Source: a virus
Direction: 5' to 3' (one strand)
IMG/VR virus record: IMGVR_UViG_3300025892_000114
Span: 1-27,945 of that record
DNA length: 27,945 nt
Shown here: positions 23,111 to 27,945 of the stretch, piece after piece
How positions within the stretch are numbered: position 1 is the first letter of the stretch
Layout: every line of letters starts with the position of its first letter
Notes under the pieces: generated by a model
The model's database searches: none
The model's input: only the letters and a program-made list of their open reading frames with translations
What the model was told of the DNA's origin: nothing
Program-made: the position numbers and the translations under genes

Positions 23111-23872
23111 ATGACAAAACCAAACGCATTTGTAATCTATGACGGCGCAAGCCAAATTGACGGCAAGCGCATTGTGGCGATTGCTAACATTGCCAAGAGC
23201 CGCAACGGTAAAACCGGCGCAATGGTGCAAACCTATATATTGCGGCCTGATATCAATCCGCTTGAAGCTAACAAAACCGGCGAGGATTATTCTATTTGCG
23301 GCAATTGCCCTCATAGGGGTGAGGCGCATAATGAACCAGACCGCAAGACCGCAAAAAATCGTTCTTGCTATGTCAATCTTGGCCAAGGCGTTTTGATTAC
23401 ATATAAAGCTTATAAGGCTGGCAAATATCCTGCAATCAGCGGTCACGAAGCTATTGCTGCGCTTGGTGTTGACCGTATGGTTCGCATTGGTACCTATGGC
23501 GATGGCGCAGCGGTTCCAAGCTATATATGGGATAGCCTTATTAGCAAGGCTAAAGGCCATACCGCTTACAGCCACCAAAGCGGCATTGATACCGCAAGCT
23601 TTGACGCTGCAATCTATATGCAATCCGCTGATAGCGAAGCAGAAGCACAAGAAGCTTGGAATAAAGGCCACCGGACGTTTCGCGTCATTGACCGCATTGA
23701 AAGCCTTATCACCGGCAAGGAAATTTTATGCCCTGCTAGCAAGGAAGCGGGATATCTAACGCAATGCATCACTTGCGGCTTGTGCGCTGGTACTAGCACA
23801 AAAAGCCCTAAATCTATCGCCATAGTCGCGCACGGCGCTGGTGCAAATAACTTTAAACGCCAAGCGGCATAA
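23111..23872 (+). CDS. Conserved multi-cysteine phage protein of unknown function
   Basis: 253 residues; AAGGA lies ten bases before the ATG. Cysteine-bearing motifs are spread over the protein: SICGNCPHRGEAHN (about 62-75), SCYVNLGQGV (about 85-94), ILCPASKEAG (about 205-214) and TQCITCGLCAGT (about 218-229). Between them are GTYGDGAAVPSYIWDSL, YSHQSGIDT and HRTFRVIDRIESL. The arrangement CxxCPHR ... CYVNxGQ ... GxYGDxAAVP ... CPAS-E ... CxxCxxC is one I associate with a family found in phages and bacteria. It may be DUF7227, which I cannot verify. The clustered Cys imply zinc or an iron-sulphur centre. It is first in the rightward cluster. The 202-residue antisense ORF over it is a shadow. 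Confidence 0.8.
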   Translation: MTKPNAFVIYDGASQIDGKRIVAIANIAKSRNGKTGAMVQTYILRPDINPLEANKTGEDYSICGNCPHRGEAHNEPDRKTAKNRSCYVNLGQGVLITYKAYKAGKYPAISGHEAIAALGVDRMVRIGTYGDGAAVPSYIWDSLISKAKGHTAYSHQSGIDTASFDAAIYMQSADSEAEAQEAWNKGHRTFRVIDRIESLITGKEILCPASKEAGYLTQCITCGLCAGTSTKSPKSIAIVAHGAGANNFKRQAA

Positions 23873-23890
23873 ATCGGAAAGGCTAAAACA

Positions 23891-24052
23891 ATGACGAAAA
23901 CAAACTACGATTGCGGCAATTGCAACCACCACTGGCAAGCCGACAAGCTTCAAATAGAATGCCCCGAATGCGAGTCGTTCTATATCGCAGCGACTAACGA
24001 GTGGGATTATCACGACAGCCGCGAACCACTCTTTGAAGACGTTACACAATGA
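23891..24052 (+). CDS. 53-residue zinc-ribbon-like protein
   Basis: ATG at 23891, AAAGG eight bases before it, stop TGA at 24052. The peptide begins MTKTNYDCGNCNHHWQAD and continues LQIECPECESFYIAATN. The two pairs C-x2-C (CGNC and CPEC) are 12 residues apart, the pattern of a small zinc ribbon (rubredoxin-like knuckles). The C-terminus is acidic. It overlaps the next gene as ATGA. This kind of tiny zinc-ribbon protein is frequent in phage early regions. A role in binding host transcription or replication proteins is conceivable but unproven. Confidence 0.7.
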   Translation: MTKTNYDCGNCNHHWQADKLQIECPECESFYIAATNEWDYHDSREPLFEDVTQ

Positions 24053-24201
24053 ACCGTGAAAGCATATCAAGCGGGCTTGCGCTGATTGCGCTTGGGCTTG
24101 CCCTTGTCGCGGCATCACTGGCAAGCGATGGCTTGCCGTTGCTGCTAACCATTGCAGCCGGTTGCGTATTGGCAACCGTTGCAAGCTTCATTCTAAAATA
24201 A
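24049..24201 (+). CDS. 50-residue protein with two membrane segments
   Basis: ATG at 24049 overlapping the previous stop (ATGA); stop TAA at 24201. After MNRESISS come two hydrophobic stretches: GLALIALGLALVAASLA (about 9-25) and PLLLTIAAGCVLATVASFIL (about 30-49). A short polar turn (SDGL) separates them and a single Lys ends the protein. This is the size and topology of a small two-span holin-like or membrane-disturbing protein. No lysin gene is beside it, so this is a guess. Its last 23 bases form the left arm of the hairpin chain at 24179-24235. Confidence 0.6.
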   Translation: MNRESISSGLALIALGLALVAASLASDGLPLLLTIAAGCVLATVASFILK

Positions 24202-24235
24202 TGCTTGCAATCTGTTTTAGATTGCTTAATCTAAA
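24179..24235 (+). promoter_or_regulatory. Chain of three mutually exclusive hairpins
   Basis: Hairpin 1 pairs 24179-24186 (TTGCAAGC) with 24203-24210 (GCTTGCAA). Hairpin 2 pairs 24207-24213 (GCAATCT) with 24219-24225 (AGATTGC), loop GTTTT. Hairpin 3 pairs 24216-24223 (TTTAGATT) with 24228-24235 (AATCTAAA), loop GCTT. All pairs are perfect. 1 excludes 2 and 2 excludes 3. The left arm of hairpin 1 lies in the last codons of the membrane protein, so a ribosome would open it. No U-run follows, so the control may be on translation of the gene at 24264. Confidence 0.5.
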
Positions 24236-24263
24236 TTGACAACATTACGAAGGGAAACCAGTT

Positions 24264-24473
24264 ATGATTCAGATACCAAAGCAAAAATCGGTTGAAAAAT
24301 CGGTCAGGCTATCGGTTAGCCGGTCAGGTGTTGACCGCCAGTTTCTTGTCGAAGAAACCAGCCGCAAGCTTTGCCGGTGTTGTATGCAGACAATGCTAGA
24401 CGACATTGGCGCGACTAAACAAGAAACAGACCAAGCCTATATCGGTTGGGAATATGAGAGAGGAATTTTGTAA
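24264..24473 (+). CDS. Small basic protein, unknown
   Basis: 69 residues; GAAGGG lies nine bases before the ATG. Start MIQIPKQKSVEKSVRLSVSR, then RQFLVEETSRKLCRCCMQTM, with a C-x-C-C group, and an acidic C-terminus (QAYIGWEYERGIL). No family recognised. It is separated from the upstream gene by the hairpin chain and joined to the next gene by TAATG, so it begins the second half of the cluster. Confidence 0.6.
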   Translation: MIQIPKQKSVEKSVRLSVSRSGVDRQFLVEETSRKLCRCCMQTMLDDIGATKQETDQAYIGWEYERGIL

Positions 24474-24685
24474 TGGCTAGATATTCAGTGGAGACAAGCG
24501 CGGTCATAACGCAAACGGTTGAGATTAACGCCGATAGTTTAGAGACCGCCAAAGAATGGGCGATGGATTTGCTCAAGAGCCAGCTAGAAGATTATCAAAA
24601 AGATTCGGTTTACGGCTCTAATGTTCATCACAATCATTTTTATGTTTACGATTTGGAAACACTACAAGCAAATGAGGCAGGATGA
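24473..24685 (+). CDS. Small beta-alpha protein, unknown
   Basis: 70 residues. MARYSVETSAVITQTVEINA followed by SLETAKEWAMDLLKSQLEDY and HFYVYDLETLQANE. The strand - DSLETAKEWA helix - strand pattern resembles small phage proteins that carry a YxVxxxxxxxxTVEVxADxxExA segment. No known function. Coupled at both ends: TAATG at the start and ATGA at the end. Confidence 0.6.
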   Translation: MARYSVETSAVITQTVEINADSLETAKEWAMDLLKSQLEDYQKDSVYGSNVHHNHFYVYDLETLQANEAG

Positions 24686-24918
24686 TGGATAGATACGAGG
24701 AAGCATTTTACGCCGAAGAACGTAAAAAAGAGCGCGAACGGTTGAAAGATAACACAGTCACAAGCGCAATTGAGTTCGTCATTTGGGTTGATGAATTTGA
24801 CCCATCTGAAGAAGAAATGGCAACGGTTGTACACGCCTTGCCAGACACTGAACAGCAACGGTTAAAGAACGCTGTCGCAAAAATCAAAGCAATGAAGGGA
24901 AACCAAGACAATGGATAA
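24682..24918 (+). CDS. Small charged helical protein, unknown
   Basis: 78 residues, starting at the ATG that overlaps the upstream stop; a second ATG follows at once. N-terminus highly charged (DRYEEAFYAEERKKERERLK), then IEFVIWVDEFDPSEEEM, then LPDTEQQRLKNAVAKIKAM. No motif recognised. Mostly helical by appearance. Its end overlaps the next start by eight bases. Confidence 0.55.
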   Translation: MMDRYEEAFYAEERKKERERLKDNTVTSAIEFVIWVDEFDPSEEEMATVVHALPDTEQQRLKNAVAKIKAMKGNQDNG

Positions 24919-25243
24919 CGTAGTAAACATCAAGTCAAAAACTGAAACAAAAGAAAAGCCAAAGAAATATAAGAAGCCAAGCAAGGCGCAGTATCAGAAA
25001 ATGGAACTGATGCAGGCAGTCAGCGGTGTAACCGCAATCCTAAAACAAGAAGGCCATTGCGCTGCCAACGGCACGACAGGCGATAACGCTATCGCTTGGT
25101 GGAGCAAGGGAGAAATTATGGTTATTATCGAAGTCTGCAAGCACGGTCATATTGTGGTCAGTATAATGTCTGACGATATGAAAGAATCCACTTATCATCA
25201 GCTTATTGGATTCTGCGCTTCTAATCTTATTGAATGGGATTAA
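24911..25243 (+). CDS. Small basic-start protein, unknown
   Basis: 110 residues. GAAGGGAAACCA, the same 12 bases as before the gene at 24264, precedes the ATG. Lysine-rich N-terminus (SKTETKEKPKKYKKPSKAQY), then a helix (KMELMQAVSGVTAILKQEGH), then AIAWWSKGEIMVIIEVCKHG and HIVVSIMSDDM. Likely a folded alpha/beta domain after a disordered basic arm. No family recognised. Confidence 0.6.
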   Translation: MDNVVNIKSKTETKEKPKKYKKPSKAQYQKMELMQAVSGVTAILKQEGHCAANGTTGDNAIAWWSKGEIMVIIEVCKHGHIVVSIMSDDMKESTYHQLIGFCASNLIEWD

Positions 25244-25248
25244 TTCTA

Positions 25249-25509
25249 ATGCCAAAAGCAAAACCACAAACGGTTACAATCGACAGCAATTACAAAGTCG
25301 AGATTGAGCCATATAATCACACGCTAATGCGGCGCAACGACAACAAGAAGACCGGCTGGGATACGATGGGCTATTACAGCACAATGGCAACCGCATTACG
25401 AGCCATCAGCCGTGATAACGTGCTAAAAGGCAGAGACTGTAACATAAACGAATATGCCGAAGGTGTGCTGGCAAAGGCATCAGATTTGCTATGTCACAAA
25501 AACCCCTAG
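25249..25509 (+). CDS. Small phage protein of the YKVEIEPYNHTLMRR type
   Basis: 86 residues from the ATG at 25249; an earlier in-frame ATG at 25234 lies inside the previous gene and lacks a ribosome binding site. TVTIDSNYKVEIEPYNHTLM then TGWDTMGYYSTMATALRAIS and NEYAEGVLAKASDLL. The pattern (Y-x-(I/V)-x-x-(E/D)-x-Y-N-x-T-L, then WxxxGYYSxxxxALxAI) is common in phage genomes as a small unassigned protein. Last gene of the rightward cluster, followed after 30 bases by a strong terminator. Confidence 0.7.
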   Translation: MPKAKPQTVTIDSNYKVEIEPYNHTLMRRNDNKKTGWDTMGYYSTMATALRAISRDNVLKGRDCNINEYAEGVLAKASDLLCHKNP

Positions 25510-25538
25510 CATTTACCTATTAAGCGACACGATAGAAC

Positions 25539-25564
25539 AGGCCGGTCATCCGGCCTTTTCTTTT
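25539..25564 (+). terminator. Rho-independent terminator
   Basis: A perfect 7-bp stem AGGCCGG (25539-25545) / CCGGCCT (25550-25556) with loop TCAT, then a T-run (TTTTCTTTT through 25564). It ends the rightward cluster between converging genes. The complementary strand lacks a T-run of this quality, so it mostly acts rightward. Confidence 0.9.
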
Positions 25565-25647
25565 GCCTGTGACAGAATCGTGACAAGAAACCTGCAAGCT
25601 ATTGATATTGCTGGTTAGTCGTACCAATCCATCATCGGACTGACACA

Positions 25648-26412
25648 CTAGAACGGACGCGGTAGGCCAGTGCCTTGATCACGCCAAGATTGGTCAGACT
25701 GGTCAGTCAGCATAAAAGCGTGAACCGCCTTCTCAATAATCTGATAGGTGTAACCCTCATCCTTATATTTGCCGAATAACTTGCCGATGGCAGTCTTTGC
25801 ATATTCTTGCTGCTTATGGGTTAGTGTCCGACACTGAGATGCCGATTCCTGGCGATTTGAGCGTGATGGACGGGCTTTGGCCTCTTTCCGCACCCAACCC
25901 TGCCAAAATGCTCTACAAGAGGCGTATGCGGCTTTATTTCCGTTCTTTTCATTCCAGAGCGTGATATCGGTCAAAGTCTCTGACCAGTCAATGCCAAGTT
26001 CGGTTGCATATTGCTTATCAGCATCATCCGGTTGCCAATCCACTAAAAGCTGTTTTTTTGATTTCCCCTTATTATTTATTATAACGGTTCTATTATGGTT
26101 AGTGTGTCTGTGTGACACCTCTAGGGGTGTCTGTGTGACACCTGTCTGTGTGACACCCACCAAGTTCAAGCTGTATAAATCGGTCTTGTTAAACCGCTTT
26201 TGCCGTTGCAAGAATCCGCTAGTTTCAAGCATCTTTAATTTGCGTAGGACGGTGCTTCGGCTGGCGCAGGTCATCTGCTCAAGACGCTCGACACTAGGCC
26301 AAGCATCGCCGGTGCTTTCATTGATATGGTCAGCCACCGCTATCAGCACCAGCTTTGCCAGCGGGTCTTTTATCTGCTGGTCGAATGCCCAGCTAACTGC
26401 CTTTATGCTCAT
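25648..26412 (-). CDS. Replication initiator / helicase-loader-like protein (lambda O-like plan)
   Basis: 254 residues; AAGGGG lies eight bases before the ATG. Residues 1-85 are a winged-helix domain (LAKLVLIAVADHINESTGDA, WPSVERLEQMTCASRSTVLR, KLKMLETSGFLQR). This is the common start of phage replication proteins (HTH_36 / replication protein O type). Residues 85-107 are a polar linker encoded by three DNA repeats (see 26106-26157). The C-terminal half has VDWQPDDADKQYATELGIDW and AAYASCRAFWQGWVRKEAKA. These resemble the W-x-P...FW..W pattern of DnaT-like primosome domains. Likely role: bind the origin within its own gene and help load the host or phage helicase. It is coupled to the upstream gene (ATGA). 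The function is strongly suggested but not shown. Confidence 0.75.
   Translation of the reverse strand: MSIKAVSWAFDQQIKDPLAKLVLIAVADHINESTGDAWPSVERLEQMTCASRSTVLRKLKMLETSGFLQRQKRFNKTDLYSLNLVGVTQTGVTQTPLEVSHRHTNHNRTVIINNKGKSKKQLLVDWQPDDADKQYATELGIDWSETLTDITLWNEKNGNKAAYASCRAFWQGWVRKEAKARPSRSNRQESASQCRTLTHKQQEYAKTAIGKLFGKYKDEGYTYQIIEKAVHAFMLTDQSDQSWRDQGTGLPRPF
26051..26157. other. Putative replication origin: iterons plus AT-rich stretch
   Basis: Three iteron-like repeats at 26106-26157 adjoin an AT-rich tract at 26051-26100 with runs such as attatttattataacg. In the direction of the gene the repeats come first and the AT-rich part second, the same order as iterons and unwinding region in the lambda origin within O. 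No DnaA box was identified. Confidence 0.6.
26106..26157. repeat. Three 14-bp direct repeats (iteron-like)
   Basis: GTCTGTGTGACACC occurs exactly at 26106-26119, 26129-26142 and 26144-26157. Start-to-start distances are 23 and 15. Each contains GTGT-G/C-ACAC as an inverted repeat (GTGTCACAC on the gene strand). Between the first and second the sequence gacacctctaggggtgtc is nearly palindromic. Confidence 0.9.
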
Positions 26413-26747
26413 TTCTTTTTCCCCTTTAACTCTTTGTATTTTCTATCGCACTCAGACAATCTTTCATTCAAAAATTTAATTTCATTATCCTTTTTTGTTA
26501 TTTGTTTCCTCTGTAATTCTACACTTTGTCTTTCCTTTTCCAATAGTTCATATCTTTTTTGAGACTCACACTCTTTAACATTCAACCTTGTGTTCAATGC
26601 TTCGATTGCGCGGCGAGATTTTGACCAAGCGAATGAAGTCAATCTTAAAACAGCCATAACATTATGAACGTCCTCAAGCACAACCCTTCCGCTTAATAAT
26701 TTCTCATCAAACTCACGCATAAACTTATATACTTCTTCATCAGTCAT
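26409..26747 (-). CDS. Coiled-coil protein, unknown
   Basis: 112 residues; AGGGAG lies seven bases before the ATG. N-terminus TDEEVYKFMREFDEKLLSGR, then WSKSRRAIEALNTRLN, and a long charged coiled coil (ELLEKERQSVELQRKQITKK, EIKFLNERLSECDRKYKELK) to a lysine end. Coupled to the initiator-like gene by ATGA, so it may act with it. No family recognised; coiled coils of this type are poor evidence for function. Confidence 0.65.
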   Translation of the reverse strand: MTDEEVYKFMREFDEKLLSGRVVLEDVHNVMAVLRLTSFAWSKSRRAIEALNTRLNVKECESQKRYELLEKERQSVELQRKQITKKDNEIKFLNERLSECDRKYKELKGKKK

Positions 26748-26759
26748 TTCATAACTCCC

Positions 26760-27203
26760 TTAAATATCCAGAATAGTAAACTTATCGACATCGTAATGAG
26801 CGACTATGCCATCATCCTGACTGTCGCCCCTGTCGAACCTGCCGCCATACTCAGCGGTGAATTGCTCGTTAAAGTCAATCGTTCCAAGCCGGTCTTTCCA
26901 TTGCACGGCTAGATAGCAAGGTATGCCGGTATTGCGTGTTAGGTCTCTGGCAGCCGTTGCCTTGTCCAGATTCACAAAACTGGTCTTGTATCGGTTCATC
27001 TCAAACGTGCGAACCTTTACCTCAAGAAAAAACCATATCTTCTTTGTCACCAACTTATGCACCGCAAAGTCCATTCGGTAGGTGAACGGTATCTTCTTGT
27101 AATCTGCCCCGATGTGGTTGCAGATGCGCTCTATAACATCGGTCTCATTCTGCAAGTGAAACTCGGTCTCATAGTCTGCACGGTTCTTTCGGTTGTATTC
27201 CAT
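26760..27203 (-). CDS. PD-(D/E)XK-type nuclease-like protein
   Basis: 147 residues; AGGGG lies six bases before the ATG. The region YRMDFAVHK (Asp 45) followed by WFFLEVKVRT (Glu 61 and Lys 63) gives the D-x(n)-E-x-K core of PD-(D/E)XK nucleases, with an alpha helix before it (TDVIERICNHIGADYKKIPF) and a helix after (LDKATAARDLTRNTGIPCYL). The final part has a beta hairpin. Which substrate it cuts (recombination junctions, host DNA, or none) cannot be told. Next to another nuclease pair at 27206-27902. Confidence 0.65.
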   Translation of the reverse strand: MEYNRKNRADYETEFHLQNETDVIERICNHIGADYKKIPFTYRMDFAVHKLVTKKIWFFLEVKVRTFEMNRYKTSFVNLDKATAARDLTRNTGIPCYLAVQWKDRLGTIDFNEQFTAEYGGRFDRGDSQDDGIVAHYDVDKFTILDI

Positions 27204-27205
27204 TA

Positions 27206-27517
27206 TTATCCCCTAAACTCATAATCCTGATTGTCAGATGTCTTTATCTTGTGACAGTTGGCACACAGTAGCTGATATACAGACCTAGGTTCCTGGCCAG
27301 CCTTTGCCATTGCATTAATGGTATTGGTGTTCTGTTGACCGTTCATCTTGACCTTGCCATTGGTTCTCCACTGTATTGGCGTAACGTGGTCAAACTCAAG
27401 CACACGGTAATCGTCCACACCGCATTGGCAACAAGCACCGCCAAGCGCGTCTATAGCAAGTTTCCTCATCTTGACCCTAGATTTACGCTGGGTTTCTCGC
27501 CGTCCTTTACTAGGCAT
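27206..27517 (-). CDS. HNH endonuclease
   Basis: 103 residues from the ATG at 27517. AGGGAG lies 10 bases before it, and the longer reading would fall inside the previous gene. The motifs are CCQCG (C29/C32), EFDHVTPI (D43, H44) and LLCANCHKIKT (C85, C88, H89). This gives C-x2-C ... DH ... C-x2-C-H, a zinc-bound beta-beta-alpha metal site. The N-terminus is basic (SKGRRETQRKSRVKMRK). Such small HNH enzymes are often found in phages, sometimes beside the terminase and needed for packaging cuts. Here it is in the replication module, so a homing or recombination role is as likely. Confidence 0.8.
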   Translation of the reverse strand: MPSKGRRETQRKSRVKMRKLAIDALGGACCQCGVDDYRVLEFDHVTPIQWRTNGKVKMNGQQNTNTINAMAKAGQEPRSVYQLLCANCHKIKTSDNQDYEFRG

Positions 27518-27902
27518 CTCCCCAACTCTCCCTGACCAGCATACACCAAGTCTCAAAGCTGACAGTCGCTAGGTCATCCTTGCCAGCAAAGTCAGCATTG
27601 ATGCTCGATAGACGGATAACGCACCGAATCGGATGCCGGTCATATTTGTAGATAAGCACCGGCTCAGTACCAGACGCATCACTGGCACGTTCCACCTGTG
27701 ACCACCATTCATCTTTGTGTGTCACGCCGTGAGCATACCTCTTTGCCTCGACAGTCCAACCGTCAATGCCAATCAGGTCGCCGTGGTCGCCAGCCCTATA
27801 TTGCTCTAGGTCTCGCTTGACATCATCAATGCCAAGTTCATCCATAGCCATACGAGCAAGTTCACGTTCAAAATTTGCTCCTTTTCTACGTCCGTTTGTC
27901 AC
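27510..27902 (-). CDS. PD-(D/E)XK nuclease, Holliday-junction-resolvase-like
   Basis: 130 residues from a GTG at 27902; GGGGAG lies eight bases before it. The N-terminus is NGRRKGANFERELARMAMDE, a pattern (KGxxFERELA) typical of phage nucleases of the Hjc or putative PDDEXK endonuclease type, with Glu 12 as the first acidic residue. Then GDHGDLIGIDGWTVEAKRYA gives Asp 42, Glu 52 and Lys 54. After it comes EWWSQVERASDASGTEPVLI, as in relatives where a helix and a last strand (PVLIYKYDRHP) follow. The start overlaps the previous stop (GTGA). Role inferred: resolve branched replication or recombination intermediates. Confidence 0.75.
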   Translation of the reverse strand: MTNGRRKGANFERELARMAMDELGIDDVKRDLEQYRAGDHGDLIGIDGWTVEAKRYAHGVTHKDEWWSQVERASDASGTEPVLIYKYDRHPIRCVIRLSSINADFAGKDDLATVSFETWCMLVRESWGDA

Positions 27903-27945
27903 TGAGGTTTCTCCCCATTGCCGCCGTAATGCCCCATATCATCAC
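27899..27945 (-). CDS. 3' end of a gene cut by the window edge
   Basis: Codons from 27943 down to the TGA at 27899 read DDMGHYGGNGEKPQ. The stop overlaps the GTG start of the following nuclease (GTGA), the same coupled style as other genes here. The piece is too short to identify. An ATG at 27937 could make a 12-codon peptide, but a longer upstream gene is far more likely. Confidence 0.5.
   Translation of the reverse strand, partial: DDMGHYGGNGEKPQ

Noticed and set aside
23063-23671. 202-residue leftward ORF
   Set aside because: It is antisense to the multi-cysteine gene at 23111-23872, which has a good ribosome site and conserved-looking motifs. The antisense product shows no motif.
23756-24184. 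142-residue leftward ORF
   Set aside because: Covers the end of the 253-residue gene and the two tiny coupled genes at 23891-24201, which have a ribosome site, a C-x2-C pattern and ATGA coupling on the plus strand.
24236-24268. Promoter: TTGACA at 24236 with TATGAT at 24263
   Set aside because: The spacer is 21 bases, too long for sigma-70, and the -10 would lie on the start codon of the gene.
25877-26479. 200-residue rightward ORF
   Set aside because: Antisense to the replication-initiator-like gene; no ribosome site and Cys/Phe/Ser-rich nonsense-like composition.
1-27945. CRISPR array, tRNA, integrase, repressor, insertion sequence
   Set aside because: Looked for and not seen. The regular repeats found are coding repeats or the three iteron-like copies, without spacers of constant size.

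Overview
The window is part of a tailed double-stranded DNA bacteriophage genome. Its left 22.6 kb is one long leftward (minus strand) late module. From right to left it holds small and large terminase, a string of tiny genes, portal, scaffold, major capsid protein, a head-to-tail adaptor, a nozzle-like tail protein, three probable ejection proteins and several tail fibre genes. The order closely follows the P22 morphogenesis block (small terminase, large terminase, portal, scaffold, coat, gp4, gp10, gp14, gp7, gp20, gp16, fibres). There is no tape measure, tail tube or sheath gene, so a short-tailed (podovirus-type) virion is inferred. The capsid protein looks like the SU10/DUF5309 type. The small proteins and fibre modules are of kinds that recur in marine phages, so a marine, possibly alphaproteobacterial, host is a guess. 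No integrase, repressor, lysin, tRNA or CRISPR array was recognised.

Layout: 1-4327 tail fibres, the first one cut by the window edge. 4363-8733 three alanine-rich virion proteins in the positions of P22 ejection proteins gp16, gp20 and gp7. 8735-12709 small tail or neck proteins, a nozzle-like protein and a protein built from three kinds of repeat. 12713-17078 adaptor, capsid, scaffold and unknown structural genes. 17081-19147 portal. 19131-20749 eight tiny, mostly basic genes, two of which carry the same four-cysteine spacing. 20746-22594 terminase. 22595-23110 a non-coding divergent control region. 23111-25509 a rightward cluster of small genes closed by a strong terminator. 25648-27945 a leftward replication and nuclease module.

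The leftward late genes are almost all joined by TAATG, ATGA or a few-base overlaps, so translational coupling is likely throughout.

The most notable signal is in the replication-initiator-like gene at 25648-26412. Between its N-terminal winged-helix region and its C-terminal region it carries three 14-bp direct repeats, each with an internal GTGT/ACAC inverted repeat, next to an AT-rich stretch. Two copies are read in one frame and the third in another, so the DNA rather than the peptide is conserved. This matches the plan of the lambda origin inside gene O. Other points worth a second look are a chain of mutually exclusive hairpins at 24179-24235, the paired four-cysteine micro-proteins, a 19-codon ORF overlapping a gene without an ATG, and two very small genes (53 and 50 codons) in the rightward cluster.
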